Source: Hydrogenophaga sp. (GTDB lineage Bacteria > Pseudomonadota > Gammaproteobacteria > Burkholderiales > Burkholderiaceae_C). From it: a stretch of 64,000 nucleotides of DNA. Positions 44,487-52,883 of this stretch are shown piece by piece. Positions within the stretch are counted from its first letter, which is position 1. The number at the start of each line of letters is the position of its first letter. Location of the stretch: positions 806,001 through 870,000 of the forward strand of contig NZ_JAUCZF010000001.1 of NCBI RefSeq assembly GCF_030373245.1. Direction: 5' to 3'. A model generated the notes under the pieces. That model made no database searches, was not told the origin of the DNA, and saw nothing but the letters and a program-made list of their open reading frames with translations. The translations under genes were made by a program, and so were the position numbers.

Positions 44487-44608
44487 AGTACGCGAGCAAT
44501 TGTTTTTCGAAGAAGGCACAACGCGCGAAGCGTGTTGGGCGCGGGCACTCAGTGCCCGCGCAGCACCGCAGGTGCGCCCTCGTGCAAAAGATCATCGACC
44601 GCGTTTGA
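44464..44608 (+). repeat. livH 3'-end direct repeats flanking a triple-hairpin insert
   Basis: AAAAGATCATCGACCGCGTATGA (44464-44486, the end of livH) recurs at 44586-44608 with one base changed. Between the copies are three consecutive hairpins: CAACGCGC-GAA-GCGTGTTG (44519-44537), GCGCGGGCAC-TCA-GTGCCCGCGC (44539-44561) and GCACC-GCA-GGTGC (44563-44575). This looks like a small insertion that duplicated the end of the gene while leaving livH intact. Confidence 0.75.
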
Positions 44609-44616
44609 GATGAAGC

Positions 44617-44703
44617 ACCCCCTGCGCCGCTTCGCGTCTTCCTCCTTTCTCGCCTGCGGCGGGAGGGGAACGCTCCCAGAGGCCCGGCAAAGCCGGCTCC
44701 TCG
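44617..44703 (+). repeat. Dispersed GC-rich intergenic repeat, diverged copy
   Basis: Starts CACCCCCTGCGCCGCTTCGCG and ends AGGCCCGGCAAAGCCGGCTCCTCGGGAGCGC, with a different middle (CGCCTGCGGCGGGAGGGG). The first and last hairpins match the other copies. It fills most of the gap between livH and livM together with the triple-hairpin insert. Confidence 0.65.
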
Positions 44704-44757
44704 GGAGCGCTGGTTAAGGCACCGCTCGCTGAATAGGTTGAGACAAAGGAAAAGAAC

Positions 44758-45834
44758 ATGTTCTACAGAGAAAACGGCCAGTTCAAAACCAGCTACCGCG
44801 CTGACCAGCAGATCTTTGCGATTGCGCAAGACCGCTGGCTGATCCTGGCGCTGATTGTCTTTGCTTTCGTCGGCGTGCCGCTCCTGGTGGACGAGTACAT
44901 GTACCGCGCCATCCTGATCCCGTTCCTGATCCTGTCGCTGGCGGCCATCGGCGTGAACATCCTGGTGGGCTATTGCGGCCAGATCTCGCTGGGCTCGGGC
45001 GCCTTCATGGCGGTGGGCGCCTACATGGCCTACAACACCTATGTGCGCATCGACGGCATGCCACTCATCGTGGCGCTCCTTTCGGGAGGCTTCTTCGCCA
45101 CGCTGGTGGGCATCATCTTCGGCATTCCGAGCCTGCGCGTCAAAGGGCTCTACCTGGCCGTGGCCACACTGGCCGCGCAATTCTTCTGCGACTGGGCGTT
45201 TCTGCGCATCGGCTGGTTCACCAACAACAGCGCGTCCGGCTCTGTGGCGGTGTCCAACCTGAACGTGATGGGCTGGACCATCAACACGCCAGTCGAAAAA
45301 TACCTGTTCTGCCTGGGCTTTCTGGTGGTGTTTGCGCTGCTGGCCAAGAATCTGGTGCGTTCGGCCATCGGCCGCGAATGGATGGCCATTCGCGACATGG
45401 ACGTGGCTGCTGCGGTGATTGGCATCCGCCCCATGTACGCCAAGCTCAGCGCGTTCGCCGTGAGTTCTTTCATCATCGGCGTCGCCGGTGGTCTCTGGGG
45501 CTTTGTGCACCTGGGCTCCTGGGAGCCGGCCGCCTTCTCTATCGACCGCTCGTTCCAGCTGCTGTTCATGGTGATCATCGGCGGCATGGGTTCCATCATG
45601 GGCAGCTTTTTCGGCGCCGCCTTCATCGTGGTGCTGCCCATCTTCCTGAACCAGTTCCTGCCTTTCCTCGGCAGCATGGTTGGTATTGAAATCTCCACGG
45701 CGGCGGTCTCGCATACCGAATTCATGATCTTTGGTGCGCTCATCGTCTGGTTCCTGATCGTGGAGCCACACGGTCTGGCCAAACTTTGGAGCATTGGCAA
45801 ACAGAAACTGCGGTTGTGGCCTTTCCCGCACTGA
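44758..45834 (+). CDS. livM: Liv-type ABC transporter permease (LivM)
   Basis: Second permease of the importer, 358 residues with about ten hydrophobic segments. LAAIGVNILVGYCGQISLGSGAFMAVGAYMAYN (about residues 60-92) and GLYLAVATLAAQFFCDW are LivM hallmarks, together with GREWMAIRDMDVAAAVIGIRPMYAKLSAFAVSSFIIGVAGGLWGF in the cytoplasmic loop region. AAGGA precedes the ATG by seven bases. It is separated from livH by 271 bp filled with repeats, an unusually long gap within a Liv operon. Confidence 0.93.
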   Translation: MFYRENGQFKTSYRADQQIFAIAQDRWLILALIVFAFVGVPLLVDEYMYRAILIPFLILSLAAIGVNILVGYCGQISLGSGAFMAVGAYMAYNTYVRIDGMPLIVALLSGGFFATLVGIIFGIPSLRVKGLYLAVATLAAQFFCDWAFLRIGWFTNNSASGSVAVSNLNVMGWTINTPVEKYLFCLGFLVVFALLAKNLVRSAIGREWMAIRDMDVAAAVIGIRPMYAKLSAFAVSSFIIGVAGGLWGFVHLGSWEPAAFSIDRSFQLLFMVIIGGMGSIMGSFFGAAFIVVLPIFLNQFLPFLGSMVGIEISTAAVSHTEFMIFGALIVWFLIVEPHGLAKLWSIGKQKLRLWPFPH

Positions 45835-45970
45835 GATCGGCGCGGCTGAAGCTCGTCGCGCATTGGGGTGACACCCGATGGGGACATTCCCGATGCGCAC
45901 GATGCTCAGACGCGTTGAACTGACAGGCCCTGGGGTTTTTTTGTGTTGGTTTTTTTAGGAGACAAATGAA

Positions 45971-47308
45971 ATGAAGATGCGTACTCTGGCTCTCTCCATC
46001 GCGGTCGCCACCGCGGGCTTGTCGTCTGCACTGGTGTCCACCGCTGCTTTCGCGCAGGCCAAGGAGCAATTCTTTCCCTCGCTGGTCTACCGAACCGGCG
46101 CCTACGCGCCCAACGGCGTGCCGTTCGCCAACGGCTATTCCGACTACATGAAGCTGGTGAATGCCCGCGGCGGCATCAACGGCGTCATGACCCTGGTCGA
46201 AGAGTGCGAAACGGGCTACGCCACCGACCGTGGCGTGGAGTGCTACGAGCGCCTGAAGGGCAAGAACGGCGGAGCCACCGTGTTCCAGCCGCTGTCCACC
46301 GGCATCACCTTCGCGCTGACGGAGAAAGCACCCATCGACAAGATCCCGCTGCTCACCGGCGGCTATGGCCGCAGCGAATCCGCCGACGGTGGCGTGTTCA
46401 AGTGGAACTTCCCCCTGGCCGGCACCTACTGGGTGGCTGCCGACACCATCATCCAGCACCTGGGCAACAAGAACGGTGGCCTGGACAAGCTCAAGGGCAA
46501 GAAGATCGCACTGGTCTACCACGACAGCCCATTCGGCAAAGAGCCGATTCCCCTGCTGCAAGAGCGCGCCGCCATGCACGGCTTCTCGCTCAGCCTGCTG
46601 CCCGTGACCCACCCCGGTGTTGAGCAAAAAGCCACCTGGCTGCAGATCCGCCGCGACCGCCCTGATTACGTCATCAACTGGGGTTGGGGCGTGATGAACT
46701 CCACCCTGCTGAAGGAAGCACAGGCCACCGGCTACCCGCGTGAAAACATCTACGGCGTGTGGTGGGCCGGTGCCGAGCCTGACGTGAAAGACGTCGGCAT
46801 GGGTGCCAAGGGCTACAACGCCATCATGATGCAGCACGGTGCCGAGCCGAACTCCGACGTGGCCAAGGAAGTGTTGTCAAAGCTGCACGCCAAGGGCCAG
46901 GGCACCGGGCCGAAAGAGGAAGTGGGCCAGGTGCTGTACATGCGCGGTCTGACGGCAGCGATGTTTGCGGTGGAAGGCGTGCGCGCCGCCCAGGAGCGTT
47001 TTGGCAAGGGCAAGGTCATGACCGGCGAGCAGGCTCGCTGGGGCTATGAAAACCTGAACCTCACCCAGGCCAAGCTGGACGCCCTCGGGTTCAAAGGCGT
47101 GATGCGTCCGATCTCTACCAGCTGCAAGGACCATATGGGTGCAGCCTGGGCCCGAGTGCATACCTGGGACGGCACCAAGTTCGTCTGGTCGTCTGACTGG
47201 CTGCAGGGTGACTCGCAGATCATCGACCCGATGGTGAAGGCAGCCGCCGACAAGTACGCCGCCGAGAAGAAGCTGACGCGCCGCGCACCGGCCGACTGCC
47301 AGAGCTGA
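45971..47308 (+). CDS. Liv-type ABC transporter substrate-binding protein
   Basis: Periplasmic type I binding protein, 445 residues, with a signal peptide (LALSIAVATAGLSSALVSTAAFAQ, cleavage near residue 34). The mature protein has EQFFPSLVYRTGAYAPNGVPFANGYSDYMKLVNARGGING at the start, then KIALVYHDSPFGKEPIPLLQE, and YVINWGWGVMNSTLLKEAQATGYP. It belongs to the larger (about 420-aa mature) subgroup tied to catabolic Liv clusters rather than to LivK. GGAG lies 10 bp before the ATG. A repeat copy follows the stop. Confidence 0.9.
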   Translation: MKMRTLALSIAVATAGLSSALVSTAAFAQAKEQFFPSLVYRTGAYAPNGVPFANGYSDYMKLVNARGGINGVMTLVEECETGYATDRGVECYERLKGKNGGATVFQPLSTGITFALTEKAPIDKIPLLTGGYGRSESADGGVFKWNFPLAGTYWVAADTIIQHLGNKNGGLDKLKGKKIALVYHDSPFGKEPIPLLQERAAMHGFSLSLLPVTHPGVEQKATWLQIRRDRPDYVINWGWGVMNSTLLKEAQATGYPRENIYGVWWAGAEPDVKDVGMGAKGYNAIMMQHGAEPNSDVAKEVLSKLHAKGQGTGPKEEVGQVLYMRGLTAAMFAVEGVRAAQERFGKGKVMTGEQARWGYENLNLTQAKLDALGFKGVMRPISTSCKDHMGAAWARVHTWDGTKFVWSSDWLQGDSQIIDPMVKAAADKYAAEKKLTRRAPADCQS

Positions 47309-47315
47309 TGTGAAC

Positions 47316-47395
47316 ACCCCCGCCGGGCTTCGCCCGCCCCCCTCCAGGGGGCGACACCTGCGGCCCGGCAAAGCCGGTTCCGCGGTGTCCCCTGA
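47316..47395 (+). repeat. Dispersed GC-rich intergenic repeat, copy 3
   Basis: CCCCCGCCGGGCTTCGCCCG, then CCCCCCTCCAGGGGGCGACACCTGCGGCCCGGCAAAGCCGGTTCCGCGGTGTCC in outline. It lies 7 bp past the stop of the binding-protein gene and before livF, that is, within the operon. Confidence 0.78.
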
Positions 47396-47508
47396 ATGGG
47401 ACACGGCGCGCGCGGCGGGGTTTCTCATCTGAATCGTGGCTGGCCCTCCAGCCGCCATCGTCAAGACCGGCATGCCGCGTCTTGCCAATGGCTCCCAAGG
47501 AACAACGC

Positions 47509-48324
47509 ATGAGCACTGAAACCGCAACCCCTGTCCTCAACGTCAACGGCATCGAGGTCATCTACAACCACGTGATCCTGGTGCTCAAGGGGGTGTCGCT
47601 GACCGTGGCCGACGGCCAGATCGCGGCCATCCTGGGTGGCAACGGCGCGGGCAAGACAACGACGCTGCGCGCCATCTCCAACCTGCTCAAGGGGGAGCGC
47701 GGTGAGGTCACCAAGGGCAGCATCGAGCTCAAAGGGGAACGCATCGAGAACCTGAGCCCGGCCGATCTGGTGAACCGCGGTGTGGTGCAAGTGATGGAGG
47801 GCCGCCACTGCTTCGCCCACCTGACGATCGAGGAAAACCTGCTCACTGGCTCGTACACACGGACCGACAAGGCTGAGATCGCGCGCAACCTGGAGAAGGT
47901 CTACACCTATTTCCCACGTCTGAAGACACGCCGCACCTCACAGGCCGCCTACACCTCTGGTGGCGAGCAGCAGATGTGCGCGATTGGCCGCGCGCTCATG
48001 ACCAACCCCAGCATCGTGCTGCTCGACGAGCCCTCGATGGGTCTGGCGCCGCAGCTGGTGGAAGAAGTGTTCAACATCGTGCGCGACCTCAACACCAAGG
48101 AAAAAGTCACGTTCCTGCTGGCTGAGCAAAACACGAACATGGCCCTGAAATACGCTGACTACGGCTACATCATGGAAAGCGGCCGGGTGGTGATGGACGG
48201 CGCCGCTGCCGATCTGCGCAACAACGAAGACGTGAAAGAGTTTTACCTTGGCATGGGCGGTGGCGAACGCAAGTCGTTCAAGGATGTGAAGTCGTACAAG
48301 CGTCGGAAAAGGTGGCTGGCCTAG
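47509..48324 (+). CDS. livF: Liv-type ABC transporter ATPase (LivF)
   Basis: Second ATPase of the importer, 271 residues. Walker A GGNGAGKTT is at 43-51, the signature YTSGGEQQMCAIGRAL near 150, Walker B SIVLLDEPSMGLAP, and LLAEQNTNMALKYADYGYIMESGRVV toward the end, all LivF-type. GRHCFAHLTIEENL follows the Q-loop region. I chose the ATG at 47509 (MSTETATPV), with AAGGA nine bases upstream, over an in-frame ATG at 47482. The basic C-terminal tail (SFKDVKSYKRRKRWLA) extends past the usual LivF end. Confidence 0.93.
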   Translation: MSTETATPVLNVNGIEVIYNHVILVLKGVSLTVADGQIAAILGGNGAGKTTTLRAISNLLKGERGEVTKGSIELKGERIENLSPADLVNRGVVQVMEGRHCFAHLTIEENLLTGSYTRTDKAEIARNLEKVYTYFPRLKTRRTSQAAYTSGGEQQMCAIGRALMTNPSIVLLDEPSMGLAPQLVEEVFNIVRDLNTKEKVTFLLAEQNTNMALKYADYGYIMESGRVVMDGAAADLRNNEDVKEFYLGMGGGERKSFKDVKSYKRRKRWLA

Positions 48325-48353
48325 CCAGAGACCTTTTCTCGGGCTTGTCGCCC

Positions 48354-48434
48354 ACCCCCGCGCCGCGCTTTCAGCGCGTCACCCCCTCAAGGGGGCAACA
48401 CCTGCGGCCTGGCAAAGCCAGTTCCGCGGTGTTC
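48354..48434 (+). repeat. Dispersed GC-rich intergenic repeat, copy 4
   Basis: ACCCCCGCGCCGCGCTTTCAGCGCG, then ACCCCCTCAAGGGGGCAACACCTGCGGCCTGGCAAAGCCAGTTCCGCGGTGTT in outline. It lies between livF and the PaaK-like ligase gene, again inside the operon. The compensating change CTGGCAAAGCCAG (versus CCGGCAAAGCCGG) keeps the hairpin. Confidence 0.78.
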
Positions 48435-48474
48435 TTGAACCAGTCACCTCACACGACCATTTGTCGCAACAGCC

Positions 48475-49728
48475 ATGACCGAATTTTTTGACGCTCTGGA
48501 AACCCGATCTGCTGACGAGCGCGAGGCTGCGCAGATGGCGGCGCTGGCTGGGCAACTGGCGCACGCGCAACGGCACAGCGCTGCACTGGCCGAAATCCTC
48601 AAAGACGTGGACCCGACCAGCGTCTCCAGCCGCGCTGCGCTGGCCCGGCTGCCGGTCACGCGCAAGCACGAGCTGCTGGAGCGGCAAAAGGCCTCGCGGG
48701 CAGCAGGTGGTGATGCGTTCGGTGGTTTCTCGGCGATGGTGCGCGGCCCGGCCATGACCCGCATCTTTGCTAGCCCTGGACCGATCTACGAACCTGAGGG
48801 CTCTGGCGCCGACTACTGGCGCACGGGTCGTGCGCTGTACGCCGCCGGGTTCCGAAAAGGCGAGCTGGTGCACAACGCTTTCAGCTACCACATGACCCCA
48901 GGAGCCTACATCCTGGAAGCGGGTGCCCACGCAGTGGGCTGTACCGTGTTCCCGGCCGGCACTGGCCAGACCGAACAGCAGCTCGACGCCATCCGCGACC
49001 TGCATCCCGACGCCTACACCGGCACCCCCAGCTTCCTGCGGATCCTGCTGGAGAAGGCGGCCGAAGCGGGAGTTGACATCTCCTGCATCCAGAAGGCCTC
49101 GGTGGGCGGAGAAGCCTGCCCACCGAGCCTTACCGCCTGGTTCAAGGAGCGCGGTGTCGACGTTTACCAGACCTACGCCACCGCGGACCTTGGCCTGGTG
49201 GCCTACGAGACCCCGGCACGCGAGGGCCTGTTGCTCGAAGAGCAGGTGATCGTCGAGATCGTGCGTCCGGGCACGGGCGACCCTTTGCCTGCGGGCGAAG
49301 TGGGCGAGCTGGTGGTCACCACGCTGAATGCAGGCTACCCGCTGATCCGTTTCGGCACCGGCGACCTGTCGGCCATGCTGCCTGGCACCTGTCCGACCGG
49401 GCGCACCGCACCGCGCATCAAAGGCTGGATGGGCCGCGCTGACCAGACCACCAAGGTCAAAGGCATGTTTGTGCACCCGTCGCAGGTGGCCGAGGTTGCT
49501 CGCCGTTTTCCGCAGGTCGGCAAGGCGCGCCTGGTGGTGAGCGGTGAAATGGCCAATGACCAGATGTGCCTGCAGGTCGAGGCTAGCGAGGCGGCTGAAG
49601 GGCTGAGCGAGCAGATTGAAGCCGCGGTGCGCGAGGTCACCAAGCTGCGCTCTCAGGTGCAGCTGGTGAGCCCGGGCAGCCTGCCCAACGACGGCAAGGT
49701 GATTGAGGACGCGCGCAGCTACCAGTGA
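48475..49728 (+). CDS. PaaK-like AMP-dependent ligase (phenylacetate-CoA ligase family)
   Basis: A 417-residue member of the phenylacetate-CoA ligase family. LPVTRKHELLERQKA, YWRTGRALYAAGFRKGELVHNAFSYHMTPGAYILEAGAHAVGCTVFPAG and YTGTPSFLRILLEKA follow the PaaK order, then YQTYATADLGLVAYE and RFGTGDLSAML. The usual adenylate-forming P-loop (SSGTTG) is replaced by FASPGPIYEPEG, as in the PaaK-like subfamily encoded in Liv clusters, so full ligase activity is not certain. As the last gene of the transporter operon it may handle the same substrate as the first ligase or a breakdown product. Confidence 0.85.
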   Translation: MTEFFDALETRSADEREAAQMAALAGQLAHAQRHSAALAEILKDVDPTSVSSRAALARLPVTRKHELLERQKASRAAGGDAFGGFSAMVRGPAMTRIFASPGPIYEPEGSGADYWRTGRALYAAGFRKGELVHNAFSYHMTPGAYILEAGAHAVGCTVFPAGTGQTEQQLDAIRDLHPDAYTGTPSFLRILLEKAAEAGVDISCIQKASVGGEACPPSLTAWFKERGVDVYQTYATADLGLVAYETPAREGLLLEEQVIVEIVRPGTGDPLPAGEVGELVVTTLNAGYPLIRFGTGDLSAMLPGTCPTGRTAPRIKGWMGRADQTTKVKGMFVHPSQVAEVARRFPQVGKARLVVSGEMANDQMCLQVEASEAAEGLSEQIEAAVREVTKLRSQVQLVSPGSLPNDGKVIEDARSYQ

Positions 49729-49882
49729 GCGCGCAGCGACCGTCGTGCTGCGGCGCAACATGGCGGTCAGCTCCGAAACGGTCCCGGGTTTACCCACCCT
49801 GGTTGCTAAGTACTATCCGCGATGCCCGCCGAGTTCGGCGCCGATAACATCGCCGGAGTTTTTCCCAACCTGGAGACTTTCC

Positions 49883-50866
49883 ATGAAAAAAGCCCTTGCC
49901 TTTGCCCTGACCGCTGTGGTCTCCGCCGGTGCCTTTGCCCAAGGTTATCCCGCCAAACCCATCACCTTCGTCGTGCCGTTCGCCGCCGGCGGCCCGACCG
50001 ACACGGTCGCACGCCAGCTCGCCGAGGCCATGCGCAAGCCGCTGGGTGACGCGACCATCATCGTGGAAAACGCAGCCGGTGCCGGCGGCACCATCGCAGG
50101 CACCAAGGTGGCCCGCGCCAATCCGGATGGCTACACCCTGCTGGTCTGGCACATCGGCATGGCATCCACTGCCGGCCTTTACCGCAAGCTGCAGTTCAAG
50201 GCGCTGGAAGATTTCGAGTACCTGGGCATGATCAACGACGTGCCCATGACGCTCATCGGCTCGCCCAAGCTGCCCGCCAACACTTACCGCGACTTCGAGA
50301 ACTACATCCGTGCCAACGGCGGCAAGCTCAACCTGGCCCATGCCGGCCTGGGATCGGCCTCGCACCTGTGCGGTCTGATGTGGCAGTCGGCCGTCAAGCT
50401 CGACAAGGCCATGACCACCATCGCCTACCGTGGCACCGGCCCGGCCATGAACGACCTGATCGGCGGCCAGGTCGACGTGATGTGTGACCAGACCACCAAC
50501 ACCGTCGCCCAGATCGAAGCGGGCCGCGTGAAGGGTTTTGCCGTCACCACCGCCAAGCCGCTGAGCAACAACAAGGTGCTCAAGGACTACCCGACCTTGC
50601 AGGAAATGGGTCTGAAGGACTTCAACCTCACCATCTGGCACGGTCTGTATGCGCCCAAGGGCACGCCAGCCGACGTGACCAAAAAGCTGAACGACGCGTT
50701 GCTGGTCGCTCTGAAGGATCCCGATTTCATCAAGAAGCAAGAGGCCCTGGGTGCTGCCGTTGTCACCGACAAGCGCATGACGCCCGCTGGCCACAAGGCT
50801 TTCGTGGCCGACCAGATCACCAAGCTCAAGACCGTGATCGACGCCGCCGGCCAGTTCGCCGACTGA
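49883..50866 (+). CDS. Bug-family (TctC-like) tripartite tricarboxylate transporter receptor 1
   Basis: Secreted periplasmic solute receptor of 327 residues. The signal peptide is MKKALAFALTAVVSAGAFA; mature part begins [31 protein letters not shown], the family hallmark. IIVENAAGAGGTIAG, GKLNLAHAGLGSASHLCGLMW and YRGTGPAMNDLIGGQVDVMCDQ are further Bug motifs. The ligand is unknown; no tctA/tctB membrane genes are present here. I chose the ATG at 49883 because the upstream open frame (to 49703) overlaps the previous gene and lacks a signal sequence. TGGAG lies nine bases before it. Confidence 0.93.
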   Translation: MKKALAFALTAVVSAGAFAQGYPAKPITFVVPFAAGGPTDTVARQLAEAMRKPLGDATIIVENAAGAGGTIAGTKVARANPDGYTLLVWHIGMASTAGLYRKLQFKALEDFEYLGMINDVPMTLIGSPKLPANTYRDFENYIRANGGKLNLAHAGLGSASHLCGLMWQSAVKLDKAMTTIAYRGTGPAMNDLIGGQVDVMCDQTTNTVAQIEAGRVKGFAVTTAKPLSNNKVLKDYPTLQEMGLKDFNLTIWHGLYAPKGTPADVTKKLNDALLVALKDPDFIKKQEALGAAVVTDKRMTPAGHKAFVADQITKLKTVIDAAGQFAD

Positions 50867-50876
50867 CTGTGACCCA

Positions 50877-50949
50877 CCCCTGCGGCGCTTTGCGCCGTCC
50901 CCCCAAGGGGACGACACCTACGGACGGGCATGGCCCGATCCTGGGTGTC
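50877..50949 (+). repeat. Dispersed GC-rich intergenic repeat, copy 5
   Basis: CCCCTGCGGCGCTTTGCGCCG, then CCCCCCAAGGGGACGACACCTACGGACGGGCATGGCCCG in outline. The middle hairpin is shortened and the last is altered, so this is a decayed copy. It lies 11 bp past the first Bug receptor gene. Confidence 0.65.
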
Positions 50950-50954
50950 ACTGG

Positions 50955-51350
50955 GTGAAGACCTTGCCACCACCGATCCCGATCCGGGTGGTGGACTCCA
51001 TCACCGAACTGCAGCCCGCCGACGCGGGCTGCATTGCTTTGAGCGGCTCCCACGGTGGCCTGAGCTCAGCCCGTTACGCCATAGCCGCCAGGCCCTGTCT
51101 GAGTGTGTTCAACGACGCAGGTGTAGGCAGGGAAAACGCCGGCATCGCGGGACTCGGCGCCCTGCAAGCCGCTGGCCTGGCAGCGCTCACGGTGTCGCAC
51201 ACCAGCGCCTGCATCGGACAGGCCGCCAGTACACTGCATGACGGCATCGTCAGCCACTGCAATCCCCAGGCCCTGGCACTGGGATTCGAGACCGGAAAGC
51301 CACTGGCCGACCAGTTGGACATCATCACAAACACAAGGAGACACCCATGA
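50955..51350 (+). CDS. Small unrecognised protein between two Bug receptors
   Basis: A 131-residue protein read from a GTG start at 50955 and ending in ATGA overlap with the next receptor gene (51347-51350), so the two are translationally coupled. No signal peptide or membrane helix is seen. Notable motifs are [18 protein letters not shown] (near residue 25), [17 protein letters not shown] (near 50) and [10 protein letters not shown] (near 82). They suggest a conserved glycine- and cysteine-rich active or binding site. I recall similar small proteins beside Bug genes in Burkholderiales but no function. A role in metabolism of the receptor's ligand is a guess from coupling. Confidence 0.7.
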   Translation: MKTLPPPIPIRVVDSITELQPADAGCIALSGSHGGLSSARYAIAARPCLSVFNDAGVGRENAGIAGLGALQAAGLAALTVSHTSACIGQAASTLHDGIVSHCNPQALALGFETGKPLADQLDIITNTRRHP

Positions 51351-52372
51351 CGCCCACCACCCTTTTGCCCGCAGCCCGAACCCGCCGCCGCAGTCTTGGC
51401 CTGCTGGGCGGCTTGCTCGCTGGCCTCGCCTTCAGCAGCGGCGCGCAGGCTCAGGCCAACTGGCCCAGCAAACCGGTGCGCATCGTGGTGCCATTCGCTG
51501 CTGGCGGCACCACCGACATCCTCGCACGCGTGCTCGCACCCGAACTCTCCAAGGCGCTGGGGCAGCCCTTCCTCGTGGAAAACAAGGGTGGCGCTGGCGG
51601 CAACATCGGTGCCGACGCGGTGGCCAAGTCACCCGGCGACGGCTACACCCTGCTCATGGGCACGGTGGGCACGCATGGCATCAACAAGTCGCTTTACAGC
51701 AAGCTGCCCTACGACCCCCAGAAAGACTTCGCTCCCATCACCCTGGTCGCCGGAGTGCCCAACGTGATGGTGATGAACGCCAAACGAGCGCAGGCCCTCG
51801 GCATCAACTCCGTGACCGACTTCGTGCGCTACGCCAAAGCTCATCCGGGCCAGCTCAACATGGCCTCCAGCGGCAATGGCACTTCGATCCACCTGGCGGG
51901 TGAACTGTTCAAGGCACGCAACGGCATCTTCATGACCCACATCCCCTACCGCGGGTCTGCGCCAGCCATGGCCGATCTGCTGGGCGGCGCCACCGACGTC
52001 ATGTTCGACAACCTGCCCTCGGCCATGCCCCACATCAAACAAGGCACCCTGAAGGCGTTTGCGGTGACCAGCGCCGTGCGTTCGTCCAGCCTGCCCGAGC
52101 TGCCAACGATCGCAGAAGCCGGTGCGCTACCGGGTTTCGAGGCCAGCTCCTGGTTTGGTTTGCTCGCTCCAGCTGGCACGCCGCCCGAAGTGGTCAACCG
52201 GCTGCAGCAGGAAACCGCCAAGGCCCTGAACCTGCCAGCCACCCAGGAGCGGTTGCTGTCGCTGGGCGCCATCCCGAGCGGCAACACCCCCGCCGAGTTC
52301 ACTCAGCTGATTGCCGCCGAGATCGCGAAGTGGGCGCCGGTGGTCCAGGCCTCGGGCGCCAAGGTCGACTGA
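51347..52372 (+). CDS. Bug-family (TctC-like) receptor 2
   Basis: A 341-residue periplasmic receptor. The signal (Tat-like [25 protein letters not shown], with a twin-arginine RR in TRRRSLGLL) ends near residue 36. Mature sequence starts [53 protein letters not shown], the Bug signature, followed by [23 protein letters not shown] and [23 protein letters not shown]. It is coupled to the small gene before it. Ligand unknown. Confidence 0.92.
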   Translation: MTPTTLLPAARTRRRSLGLLGGLLAGLAFSSGAQAQANWPSKPVRIVVPFAAGGTTDILARVLAPELSKALGQPFLVENKGGAGGNIGADAVAKSPGDGYTLLMGTVGTHGINKSLYSKLPYDPQKDFAPITLVAGVPNVMVMNAKRAQALGINSVTDFVRYAKAHPGQLNMASSGNGTSIHLAGELFKARNGIFMTHIPYRGSAPAMADLLGGATDVMFDNLPSAMPHIKQGTLKAFAVTSAVRSSSLPELPTIAEAGALPGFEASSWFGLLAPAGTPPEVVNRLQQETAKALNLPATQERLLSLGAIPSGNTPAEFTQLIAAEIAKWAPVVQASGAKVD

Positions 52373-52426
52373 TCCTGACACACGCCGGGCGCGTCAGGGC
52401 AGGCGCGACCCGGTTCCGACCCCGCC

Positions 52427-52753
52427 TCAAACGCCCCAGACCACCTCGACCTGCGCCTTTTCGCAGCGCTGCAGCATTTCGATGAAAGGCGCACTGCGCA
52501 GGCGCAGGCTTACCTTCGGAAATTCGGGTGGCGGCTCGCCCTGTGCCTGAGCCTCTTCGCGCAGGCGTTTCTGCGTGGCCTCTTCCAGCACCACCGCATC
52601 GCGCAACGCTTGTACCGCCGCGGGAATTTGCTGCGGCAGGATCACACCCGCCGCACTGGCGTCTTTGCCAATGATCTCCAAAATGTGCTGGCCGTCGGGC
52701 TGCAGCATCACGAGATCGCCGGTTTCGCGGGACTTGAATCGGTACAGGGACAT
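52427..52753 (-). CDS. DUF1840 domain-containing protein
   Basis: A 108-residue cytoplasmic protein. The N-terminus MSLYRFKSRETGDLVMLQPDGQHILEIIGKD and the middle IPAAVQALRDAV match DUF1840, common in Betaproteobacteria and of unknown function. GGAG precedes the ATG at 52753 by eight bases; a further ATG at 52777 has none. It is convergent with the second Bug gene and divergent from the MarR gene (131 bp between starts). Confidence 0.87.
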   Translation of the reverse strand: MSLYRFKSRETGDLVMLQPDGQHILEIIGKDASAAGVILPQQIPAAVQALRDAVVLEEATQKRLREEAQAQGEPPPEFPKVSLRLRSAPFIEMLQRCEKAQVEVVWGV

Positions 52754-52852
52754 GGTGTGCTCCTCAATGGCGTGCAATGACCCATTCTTGCACCCTGAGC
52801 ACCGATCAGGATCCCGAACAGATCAAATGGGCTGCGGGTAATCCCCATGGGC

Positions 52853-52870
52853 AGGCAATATTTCATGCCT
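52853..52870. promoter_or_regulatory. Candidate MarR operator
   Basis: AGGCA-N8-TGCCT, a perfect 5-bp inverted repeat just upstream of the marR gene (start 52884), within an A/T-rich stretch likely to hold the promoter. MarR repressors of aryl-CoA pathways commonly bind such palindromes and are released by a CoA thioester. This site is a guess by position. Confidence 0.4.
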
Positions 52871-52883
52871 AAACTAATGAACC

